The notes under the pieces are model-generated. The model saw nothing but the letters and a program-made list of their open reading frames with translations, did not search any database and was not told where the DNA came from. A stretch of DNA of 64,000 nt from positions 81,470,981-81,534,980 of the forward strand of contig NC_088800.1 in assembly GCF_011386835.1 (NCBI RefSeq). The letters are read 5' to 3'. This DNA is from Chrysemys picta bellii. Taxonomy: Eukaryota; Chordata; Testudines; Emydidae. Every line of letters begins with the position of its first letter. The stretch's first letter is position 1. Of this stretch, positions 44,601 to 56,600 are shown piece after piece. Position numbers and translations under genes: made by a program.

Positions 44601-47600
44601 GACATTCAGCATGAGGCAGTTAAAACTGAAGGCTGTTTGGAGCCTTTTCCCATGATGGCTTTCAGGGACTTATTCCCTGGAGCCATTCGCAGGCAGTCAT
44701 TTTTCCTTGGGACTCACTTGCGGTCTCTCGGCTCCCTTCAAATCCCTCCCTCCCTTGCTCTCCGTGGCTAAACTCAGGGGTCTCCAAGCTGTGCCCCTCC
44801 TGCCGGAGCAGGGGCCTTCCTCCCCAAATTGCAGCACGCTGCACAGAAGTTCGTTCTGCCTGGCAAAGACAGCATCAGACGCACCCCGTGTGAAAGCCAG
44901 AGAAGGGTCTGCATTCTAGGAAGCCTCATAAAGCCCTCTGCAGCAGCAGGATGGGCAGATGTTGGTCCCATTCTAGGGAGGTAGGTCCCATTGGTAGGTC
45001 CCATTCCCCAGATAATTCCTGGGTAAACGTACAGTTCTTGGCAATAGAGTGTGGCTTATTATCCTCTTCTCACTGCCGGTGTGTTGGTGACCCTGACCTG
45101 TTGTTGTTCCTATGCGTCCCTGCTGCACTACCATAGATAGAGGTATGGGGTGTGTGTGTGGGATGCAAAATTTCCACTTACCTAACAGAGTGATGCCAAA
45201 GTGGCCTGCTGTGTTATCTCTGCTGAGGCTAAATCCTGCAGCTCAGAACTCCCCTAGGAGTCATTGGGGTTTTTTTTTGCCTGCAGCCTTGAGCCCTGTG
45301 TGTGTGCGTGGCTTTGCAGTGATTATCTTTCCTTTCACTCCCCTACTCTCCTTCTCCCCTCCTGCCCTCCTTCAGCCCTCATCCAGTGGGGAGTTACAGG
45401 TCCCCTGGCACTCAGCAGACAGGCTAGAAAACCCTTCTCGCATTAAAACCGACCCTCGCCCCCAGCCTTGTGCGGGAGCTGTTGCAGAGCAGACAATGAC
45501 TGTTGCATTTGCGGACAGGTCACTGTATTCCACTCCTTAAATAGAAAAGGAACTAAAGGAAGCCAAACCCTGGTCTCTCTTCGTTGCTCAGCCAAATGTT
45601 TAACTTGGAAGCACCATTTTCCTGAGACTGGGTCTGAGGGAGAACGGAGGTTTTGCTGTGTTCACCAGTTTTCAGGCCCGGAACGCCTGGGATGGCTCGT
45701 GTCAGTCACAATTACTGATGGTGAAAAACATTTCCGAGCAGAACTGGGTCCACCAATGGGCCAGAGGTGCCAATGCCCAAGGCAACATCTTTCTTTAGAA
45801 AATGTAATTATTAATTTAAAATTATTACCCTGGCATCTAAGAGCCCCAGTCAAGGACTAGGATCCCATTGTGCCTGGTGCTGTGCAAACAACAAAAAAAT
45901 TTGTTGGGGAAAAGTCAACATGGTTTTTGTAAAGGGAAATCAGGCCTCACCAATCTACTAGAATTCTTTGAGGGGGCAGACAAGCATGTGGGCAAGGGCG
46001 ATCCAGTGGATATAGTGTACTTAGATTTTCAGAAAGCAGTCAAAAAAGCAAATAGGATGTTAGGAATTATTAAAAAGGGATAGAGAATAAGATGGAGAAT
46101 ATCTTATTGCCCTTATATAAATCCATGGTACGCCCACATCTTGAATACTGCATGCAGATATGGTCTCCTCATCTCAAAAAAGATAAACTGGCATTAGAAA
46201 AAGTTCAGAAAAGGGCAACTAAAATGATTAGGGGTTTGGAACAGGTCCCATATGAGGAGAGATTAAAGAGGCTAGGACTTTTCAGCTTGGAAAGGAGGAG
46301 ACTAAAGGGGAATATGATAGAGGTATATAAAATCATGAGTGGTGTAGAGAAAGTGAATAAGGAAAAGTTATTTACTTGTTCCCATAATATAAGAACTAGG
46401 GGTCACCAAATGAAATTAATGGCAGCAGGTTTAAAACAAATAGAAGGACATTCTTCTTCACACAGCGCACAGTCAACCTGTGGAACTCCTTGCCTGAGGA
46501 GGTTGTGAAGGCTAGGACTATAACAGGGTTTAAAAGAGAACTGGATAAATTCATGGAGGTTAAGGCCATTAATGGCTATTAGCCGGGATGGGTAAGGAAT
46601 GGTGTCCCTAGCCTCTGTTTGTCAGAGGCTGGAGATGGATGGCAGGAGAGAGATCACTTGATCATTACCTGTTAGGTTCACTCCCTCTGGGGCACCTGGC
46701 ATTGGCCACTGTCAGTAGACAGGATACTGGGCTGGATGGACCTTTGGTCTGACCCAATAGGGCCGTTTTTATGTTCTTTGACAAGGTCCCTCACCAAAGG
46801 CTCTTAAGCAAAGTAAGGTGTCATGGGATGAGAGGGAAGGTCCTCTCATAGATTGGTAACTGGTTAAAAGATAGGAAACAAAAGGTAGGAATAAACGGTC
46901 AGTTTTCAGAGTGGAGAGAGGTAAATAATGGTGTCCCCCAGGGGTCTGTACTGGGATCAGTCCTATTCAACATATTCATAAATTATCTGGAAAAAGGGGT
47001 AAACTGTGAGGTGGCAAAATTTGCAGATGATACAAAACTACTCAAGATAGTTAAGTCCCAGGCAGACTGCGAAGAGCTACAAAAGGATCTCACAAAATTG
47101 GGTGACTGGGCAACAAAATGGCAGATGAAATTCAATGTTGATAAATGCAAAGTAATGCACATTGGAAAACATAATCCCAACTATACATATACAATGATGG
47201 GGTCTAAATTAGCTGTCACCACTCAAGAAAGAGATTTTGGAGTGATTGTGGATAGTTATCTAAAAACATCCACTCAATGTGCACCAGCAGTCAAAAAAGT
47301 GAACAGAATGTTAGGAAAGGGATAGATAATAAAACAGAAAATATCATTAAGAAAGGGATAGATAATAAAACAGAAAATATCATATTGCCTCTATATAAAT
47401 CCATGGTATGCCCACATCTTGAATACTGCGTGCAGATGTGGTCGCCCCATCTCAAAAAAGATAGATTGGACTTGGAAAAGGTTCAGGGAAGGGCAACAAA
47501 AATTATTAGGGGTATGGAACAGCTTCCATATGAGGAGAGATTAGTAAGGCTGGGACTTTTCAGCTTGGAAAAGAGACGCCTAAGTGGGGATATGATAGAG

Positions 47601-50600
47601 GTCTAGAAAATCATGACTGATGTGGAGAAAGGGGAAAAGGGAGTGTTATTAACCCCTTCCCATAACACAAGAACTGGACGATCACACAATGAAATTAATA
47701 GGCATCCAGTTCAAAAATCAAAAGGAAGTACTTCACACAATGCACATTTGTCAGCTGTGGTACTCGTTGCCAGGGGATGCTGTGAAGGCCAAAAGTATAA
47801 ATGGGTTCAAAAAAGAATTAGATAAACTCATGGAGGATGCAACAGAGGGTCCTGTGGCACCTTTGAGACTAACAGAAGTATTGGGAGCATAAGTTTTCGT
47901 GGGTAAGAACCTCACTTCTTCAGATGCAAGACAGGTTCTTCAGATGCAAGACAGGCAAGTGAGGTTCTTACCCACGAAAGCTTATGCTCCCAATACTTCT
48001 GTTAGTCTCAAAGGTGCCACAGGACCCTCTGTTGCTTTTTACAGATTCAGACTAACACGGCTACCCCTCTGATACTTGACATCATGGAGGATGGTTCCAT
48101 CAATGGCTATTAGCCAAGATGGTCAGAGACACAACCCCATGCTCTGGTGTCCCTAAACTTCTGACTGCCAGAAGCTGGCAGGATCACTCAACAATTGCCC
48201 AGTTCTGTTGATTCCCTCTGAAGCACCCGGCACTGGCCACTGTCGGAAGCCAGGATACTGGGCTGGCTGGAGCATTGGTCTGACCCAGTGTGGCCCTTCT
48301 CATGTTCTTATGCAAAGGATGGAGAAGGCTTTTACTTCCTGTCCCCAAGAGGAGCAGGCTGGAGGTGGAGGTATCATTTTTATCCTTGGCCCAGGGCAGC
48401 CAGGAGGGTTAATCCGATGTGTCTAGCCAGCCTTTCGTTTCTGCATTGTGCCCATCACTGCAGCGTCTTGGCGTCCCTGGTTGGACTGTCTCACCCTGAC
48501 CAGCGCTTGGTGGTTTTTTTTGTCTGGCTGGGGCAGATCCTCGAAGCGACCCCCCTGCTGGAATCCTTCGGAAATGCCAAAACAGTGAGGAACGACAACT
48601 CCAGCAGGTTTGGGAAATTTGTGGAAATCTTTCTGGAGGAGTAAGTAATGATGAGCGTATGAGTGTCCCTCTAACACCCCACTCTGTGTGTCTGAAACTG
48701 ACCCCCAGCCTGAGGGAATTCCGCCCCACAGTCCTGCCTCTGGGCTGCTGACTTGAGGGACCATTAGAATCCCTGGGAGATGTTAGATCCTTGTGCTCCA
48801 TGGCTGTGATTTAATGGTTCCATTCAAAGCACGGGAACCATTCAGCTCCCCGGGCTGGGCGGTCGGCCAACCCAGCCGCAGGCAACTCTTTGTGGAAAGG
48901 TGTCTCCCCAGACAGATTGTATCCTTGTCCCTCTTGCGTGTGGGGAGGGGTTGTTTGATTTTAAGGGCCTGCTTTTAAAAAAGCCATGTGTGTGCCACTG
49001 CACACCTAATTTGCACTGCCAGTTGTGTGACTGTGAGCACCGCCTAATAGATGTGTAACCGGCCGCATGCACACCCAATTGCTAGAGCTGCATACGCAGT
49101 TACAGTACCACGTGCACAACTCAGGCCTTCGCTTCAAATATCAGGCCCTAAAAATATTCTTCCTTTTGAGCTCCCCCAGTCCCAACTGACATGGCCTTGT
49201 AGCGGGGCTGCCATTCCTCCAGTCTCTGGATACATCTCAGTCTCTCATTCAAATACATGAATGGGGGAGGGGGGTGAAGGGCTTCCATTGGGGCTGGGAT
49301 ATAGGACAGGGGAGCACCAGCTCCCCAGCAGAAGGCAGTGGCTTCCTCAGTTCATGGCACACACAGAGAAGCTAGACAAAAATGTAACTGCTCTTGCTGG
49401 AAGGTTGCAATGCAACATGACTTTATTTCTTAGAATTCAGAATGATAACACACAGTAACCAAAACCAGAGAGTGACAAAGCAGGCTGCTCCCTAAAACAA
49501 AGAAGCACAAGTCACCCCACCTTGCTCTTAGGCTGCCTGCCTGCAGATTGCCTCCTGCTCCCAGCCACTTCACAACAGAGCCCTCCAGCATGCAAGCAGG
49601 ACCAGGAACCGCTTTCCCCCTTTCACCCCCCTTCCCACTCTTAAAGTGATGGCTTGCAATTCCAACACAGTCCTCAATACACCACACTCAGCAGCTCAAA
49701 TCCTCCACCCTTCTCTTTGGTCCTCTCTTAGCCTGAGAATTGGGCAGCTATTGTGGTTTTCTGTCTGCCCATCCATCCACATGGACTTCAGTCACATTGC
49801 TTAATGCACAGCTGGAAGGCTCTCAGAGACTGTGGTGATGAGGGCAGTGTAAGAACCTTTGCAGAATAGACTAGAATCCATCTCTCCCCACTGGGAACAA
49901 GGAGGAGGTTCTCTTCCGCATTGGCTTTTAGTGCAGGAGGTTTCATTGCCGCCTGTCTGACACAGTCTGCCAGGCTGCAACAGCCAATCCATTGTCTTTG
50001 ATGGCTGCACACGGTTGGCCCTTTGTTTACCAGAGGCTCAGCTGTGCTGGGGGTTGCAGCAGGGGCACCTGGCTAGCAGGACACCCCCAGTGCTGAGTTC
50101 TGAGGCAATTTCAGCTCGGATTCAAGGGAAAACAATGGGCAATGACTAGTCCTTGGACCCAGAGGTACTTCAGGGGAGAAATGGGATGAGACGCTGGGCT
50201 GACAGTGCCAGCTATGGAGTTGAACAGTACTGGAGTAGGATGTTTCCCACTGAGCAGACAGGCTGGGACCTTGGCCGACATTCACGTTCCTCTGGAGTGA
50301 TGAGCAGGAGCCATTGGTTGGCATCGGTTGGGCACCTCCCACACAGCCAGTGTCCTGCAGGTGCAGAGGGCTGGGTGTGGATAGAACCTCGGTCCTTCCT
50401 TCACTCTCTTGTGTCTGACGAGATGCCTTGCTAAGATTCCCAGCCCCCAGGCGCTAACCTTTGTCTCTCCCAGAGGCTTGATCTGTGGTGCCATAACCTC
50501 ACAGTACCTTCTTGAGAAATCAAGGATCGTGTTTCAGGTGAGTCCCAGCATTTATTGTGGCACCCCCCCACTGCCATCACCATGTCACGATGCTTCCTTA

Positions 50601-53600
50601 GTCTTGTCCTTCTTGTTTCATAGGCCAAAAACGAAAGGAACTACCACATATTCTATGAGATGCTGGCTGGCCTTCCTGCTCAGCAGAAGCAGCAATTCTG
50701 CCTTCAAGATGCAGAAACTTACTATTACCTGAACCAGGTATGGAGCCCACGTCCGCACGTGAGCTCAGCAATCAGGCCCACTTGATTTATTATTTCTTCG
50801 GTGCTGCACCCGAAAGCCCCAATCAGGATCTGGGACCCATGGTCCAAGGCCCTGTACAAACACACAGGCAGACGCAGCCCCGCCTCAAACTGCTGACAAC
50901 CTGCAATTCCATTTCTTTCTGGAGCTGTGATAGCACCCATGTCCTTGTGACATTCAGGTTGCTTCGCTCCCCAGATCGGTAAATCCCCAGTCCCAGTAAA
51001 TTTGCATCCCCTGTTGTGGCTAATTCCTGGGCCTCAGGTTGCATGTTCCCCAGATATGCTTTGACTGGGACCTTCGCAGGGGGGTAACTGCGAGATTCCT
51101 GGCAAGAGTGATGCTGAGGATTTCCGGAGGTTGCTCAGTGCCATGGAGATCCTGAACTTCAGCACCGAGGACCAGAACAGCATCTTCCGAATTCTGTCTT
51201 CCATCCTCCACCTGGGGAACGTCTACTTTGAAAAATATGAGGTAATCGTCTCCCGGGGGAAGACGGGAAGGGGACCCAGGGCGCAAAGAGATACTGATAG
51301 CAAGGACTTTAGATGCATGCTGCGAACTAGGGCTTTGATCCAATGTCCGTTGGAGCCAATGCAAAGACTCCAGATTGGCTTCCATGGAATCTGGATCAGA
51401 CCCTAAGCCCCTCTGCAGGGAGGAAGCTCTCAAAAGAAAATTGAACCCAAGATTTTAGCTTCTCTCCATTTTGTGGAATCTGCAACCAAAAAAAAATCCC
51501 TGGCCCACAGAGGATCCTGGCACCACGGGACATCTGAACTACAAAGCCCAGGAAGCCCCACAGCAGCTTTGGCAGACGCAGTTCCACATCAAACCGGCAG
51601 ACACAAAATGTTTTGATGTTTCCAAATGAACACTTTTCTGAACTTGCCGTTCTGCAAAATGAATTGAGATTTCAACATTTTGGGTCCATCTGGGACAAAA
51701 ACCAGCATCAGAATATCAGCCTTTCCCACGGCAGGGACGTTCTGATTCTTCCTCTAGCGCTAAACAATAATGTTGACAATGGGCCAGATCCTCCGCTAGT
51801 GTAAATTAGCGTAGCTCAAGTGAAGTCAGTGCTTCTATGAGCACCAGGTCAATGGAGCTACACTGATCTACTCCAGCTCAGGATCAGGGCCTATATTCAT
51901 AAACAGAGATGGACAAGGCCTTCAGTATGAGGTCCCCTAGGTTGTCTCTGGGTACCAACTGTGCTGGCCCCTGGGAAGTTGCCTGCCAACGGGCTGTTTT
52001 TGTGTTTCACAGACAGACTGCCAGGAGGTCGCATCGGTGGTGAGTGCAAGAGAGATCCGTGCGGTAGCCGAGCTGCTCCAGATCTCTCCAGAGGGGCTGC
52101 AGAAGGCCATCACGTTCAAAGTGACGGTAAGGCCCACGGATTCGAGACGGCTGGTTGGACAGCTGTGTGATGTGGCTAGAGGGACATCTGGGGAAGGTAG
52201 ACGGCAGTGAAGAGAGTCTCTGCTCTGAGATCCTGCTTACTTCATCGCCCCGCAGGGGACCGGTGTATTTTCAGTATCTGATCTGCCAGCAGGACACCCT
52301 TGCTTTGCTTTTCATGTTTGCGGAACATCCCTGTGGAGTCCTCTGCCCCTCTCATCTCTCTCTCCATTTATACAACATCTAAGTGTGTCTTGGTATCTCC
52401 CGCCAATGGACAGTCACCAGACCTTTGTTCCATCCATTTCTGAAGGACTCAAGAGATGCTCCCTGTGGACGACTGTCCCACCCTCTAATAGGCCTCACTG
52501 ACAGTGAAGCTTTCTCTGAATTTTCCTTCACCCGGTTTCATCTCATCCCTCTTCTCCCGCTCTCCATCTGCCTGGTTCAGAATGGAGCAGAGCATGCTGG
52601 GGCTTGTAGTCTCCCGTGGGCCGCATGTCTGCATTAAGTGATGACGGCAGCCCCACACCGGCTTTAGGGAGGATTTCACCTGTTTGTTTGGTTGGTTTTG
52701 CCCTTCTCAACAGGAAACGCTGAGGGAGAAGATTTTCACCCCCCTCACTGTGGAAAGTGCCGTTGATGCCAGGTAAAGGGATTCTTTGTTAGGAGATGCT
52801 GAGATCTGTCTCTGGCTTGTCAGCACGCCGCACATGGGGACCGAGGGATTCAGAATGAGGAAAGGCTGGCAGGCAGTGGCAGCTTATCAAAACATGTAAT
52901 AAACACAGCCAGATGCTATGGACAGGGTGGCAGGCAAGCCCAGCTGTCCTGCTTTAGGTGGGATTCAGCAGACCAATCTACATGGCTATAGTTCCCATTT
53001 ATAGATGGGGCATGGAGCCACAGAGAGACTAAGTGACTTGCTCGAGGTTGTACAGGGCACCTGTGGCAGAGCAGGGAATCGAATCCAGGTGTCCCAAGTC
53101 CAAGCTAGGCCCTTACCACTAGGTTTTCCTTCCTCTCTATCCGTTGTGTTATCCTTCCTTTCCCTTTCCTGTTGTAAGGCCTTGGCTACACTTACCCGCT
53201 AGTTCGGCGGCTGGCAATCGAACTTCTGGGTTCGACTTATCGCGTCTAGTCTGGACGCGATAAGTCGAACCCGGAAGTGCTCGCCGTCGACTGCGGTACT
53301 CCAGCTCGGTGAGAGGAGTACCGCGGAGTCGATGGGGGAGCCTGCCTGCCGAGTGTGGACCAAGGTAAGTTCGAACTAAGGTACTTCGACTTCAGCTACG
53401 TTATTCACGTAGCTGAAGTTGCGTACCTTAGTTCGAATTAGGGGGGTAGTGTAGACCAAGCCTAAGACATGTCAAATGTCCTACTTCTTCCCATGCTCTC
53501 CCACCCTGTGGCTAACCAGTGCAAAGGCAGGAAACCTTCCCCCCTTGTGACTGACACAAACCCCGAGAACGCTGAGAGCATTTTTTCAATGTGTGTCTCA

Positions 53601-56600
53601 AAATTGAGGGCATTTTGAGACTCTTTGTTCTGCCTGGGACCCACACTTGTGTGAGAAATGCCCCAGAGCACAACCTGGTTTTAGTTGGGCTATATTTTTT
53701 CAGCCTTGCAAAATTGCCCTGGAGATTTATCAGCCCAGGCACACAATTGACGTGCCCTCTTTTTTCTAGGACGATGCAAAAAATGAATCATGTGTTACCC
53801 ACCCATCAGGTAGGGCCAGATCCTCAGCTGGTGTATATCAGTGTCACTCTCTCGGCTTCAGTGAAGTTGTGGCCATTCACACCCACTGAGGATCTGGCCT
53901 GAAGAATTTTACAACGCCGCCAGGTGGAAATAGACATCCTATGGTTTGGGGTCTGGCCATCTGGTTACTTTCCACTATGCACCAACTATTTCGATCATTT
54001 TATTGATGCATGTAGCTCAAAATGCTACTGAGGGGCTGGCAGATTTCAGCTGGGTCATGCCCAGGGCAGACTGGGACAGAGGGACTGGGGTGGTGGTGGG
54101 AGGGAGCGCTACCAGACTCCCAAAGCAACTGGGTCTCAATCTGGCAGCCCCTTCCACATGTTCCGCTGAATCCCAACAGCTGTGCTTGTCGCCTCCTTTT
54201 CCCAGAGATGCCATTGCCAAGATCCTGTACTCCCTGCTCTTCAGCTGGCTCACGGACAGGATTAACAAGCTGGTCTACCCTAAAAAGGAGGCGCTTTCCA
54301 TAGCCATTCTGGATATCTATGGGTTCGAGGTGAGCAAGCAGAGGGCTGCATGTGAGATGCTGGCCCATCCCTGATGTTCCTATAGCATAGGGGTAGGCAA
54401 CCTATGGCCCGGGTGCCGAAGGCGGCACGCGAGCTGGTTTTCAGTGGCACTCACACTGCCCAGGTCCTGGCCACCGGTCCGGGGGGCTCTGCATTTTAAT
54501 TTAATTTTAAATGAAGCTTCTTAAACGTTTTAAAAACCTTATTTACTTTACAGACAACAATAGTTTAGTTCTATATTATAGACGTATAGAAAGAGACCTT
54601 CTAAAAACGTTAAAATGTATTACCGGCACGCAAAACCTTAAATGACTCAATGAAGACAATGGGGGGGAGGGCTAGCTCAGTGGTTTGAGCATTGGCCTGC
54701 TAAACCCAGGGTTGTGAGTTCAATCCTTGAGGGGGCCATTTAGGGATCTGGGGCAAAAATCTGTCCGGGGATTGGTCCTGCTTTGAGCAGGGGGTTGGAC
54801 TAGATGACCTCCTGAGATCCCTTCCAACCCTGATATTCTATGATATTCTATGATTCTAAGACTCGGCCCACCACTTCTGAAAGGTTGCCAACCCCTGTTA
54901 TAGCATACCAGGAGAATCATAACGTGGGACTAAGGGTAGCCTTGGTGTGCGTATGGGCATCTCCCGCGGAAGCCAACGCGGGTCAGGCCAGGCCTGAATC
55001 CGGCACCTCATGAGCTCAGCAGATGACACCGAAGGCCCTGGTGGTACAAATGTGTGTTACCAACTTGTACTGGCACCAGTGTGACCTATTGGGAGCCACA
55101 GCGTGACTTACTGGGACCGTGGGTCAGAAACAAAAGACATTGTGAATGGAAATGATCAAACCATAAATTAAACTCTCCTGCCCCCAACTCCCCGCTGGGA
55201 TTCACAGGAATCCCATCCATGACCTGAGATGCGCCCTCCTGATCTCTGATGCTGCCGCAACCCCCGCAGCCCCCGTGGGCTAGCGGCCCCAGGGCGTTTC
55301 ACTCACCAATTTTCTAATGACACCTGTGGAGTTATCAATGGCCAGGGCTCCCCCTTCGCCCTCCATGGAGCCTGGCCAGCATTTCCCTGCATGCTTTGCC
55401 CTTTGCAGCCGTGCACTCAAAACAGTCCCAACTCAGGGCCAGATCCACAGCTGGTGTAAATCATTGCTGCTCTGTTGGGTCACCGCCGAGGTGTCTTACT
55501 GTAAAACGGTGGATCTGTTTAACATGCGTCTGGTTCCATCCTCGTGGGTTTTAATCCAGTACGGGCCTGGGTGACACATGCCTCGTTGTCCTGTAAACAC
55601 GCCAGCGGCAGAGAATCCAGGAATGGTTTGGAGACGTGGATGGTTTTGCCGCCTGGGGCACGATGCTCACTAAGGTCTAGGCCCAAAGTTGCCACTTCCA
55701 GTTTCTTCCCATCCTCAGCAGAGCAAATCCCCCCTGAACGGTTTGTCAGGCCCCAGGCACTGATGTCTCCAGAATTGGGGGTGTTTGTGTGTATTCTGGC
55801 CTCGCCACCCCCAGCTCCGCTGATCCTCACCCACCACCCCAGCCTGCCCTGATCTCTAGCTCTGTCTGCTGTCTTGCTCCGGAGCCCCTGCTCCCCACCC
55901 CCAACAACTCCCCGTAACCCCCCCCCCCGCGAACTTCCTATGCATAAGAACACAGGAGGTGCCAGGCGGGATCAGACCATCTAGGTCAGTATCCTCTACC
56001 TACACAATCCAATTCTTTCCTATGCCAGCCCTGGGCTGTCTCGCTGTATAGCATTACCAGCCGTTCCAGTCCAGCTATACCAGTGCATCTCAGTCCTGAT
56101 CCCCCTCTCTCCCACTCATGGGGCCTCCTCCGCTGCTTGCCCCTCAAACCGTGACCTCCAGTACCCCTTGCTATTTCAGTCCTGGGCCTCTCCTCGAGAG
56201 ATGCAGCTGGTTGTGTCCAACGTTGCCATTTTACATGGTCCTTCTCTGGTGAGCACCGATGGGAACAAGGCTGCGGCCCAGGCAAATGCATTTGCAGTTT
56301 GGAGCAAAGCCAGGATTAAACTTCTAGGTCCAGGGGTGAAAGTTTGCTGTGCTCATTCACTATCCCTTAGCCCTGCTGCGCCCGCTTCCAGGCATGCTTT
56401 ACATGGGCGTGTATTTTCCACAGGACCTCAGCTTTAACAGCTTCGAGCAGCTATGTATCAATTATGCAAACGAATATCTGCAATTCTTCTTCAACAAGAT
56501 CGTCTTTAAGGAGGAGCAGGTGAGCTGGGGAAGCTGGTTGGAACTGGGGTAGCGCCTGGCCTCTTGCTTCAGTGCACGCTACCTGCCAAACCTGCAAGTG

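Larger units (their letters stand above)
45897..48313 (+). mobile_element. CR1 LINE fragment (host of a nested cluster)
   Basis: A 5'-truncated CR1. 45897-46038 encodes reverse-transcriptase sequence ([18 protein letters not shown] … VYLDFQKA). After a second CR1 (46039-46776) it resumes in frame at [10 protein letters not shown], then [15 protein letters not shown] and the catalytic FADDTKL, and ends in CR1 3' sequence GGTCTGACCCAGTGTGGCCC at about 48285-48313. Stops and a ~35-bp tandem duplication at 47320-47383 show it is dead. A Penelope-like piece interrupts it at 47840-48081. It lies in the P-loop to switch I intron of MYO15A. Confidence 0.85.

Noticed and set aside
46092..46508. 138-codon ORF in a MYO15A intron as a possible gene
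   Set aside because: It is CR1 reverse-transcriptase sequence, truncated and nested.
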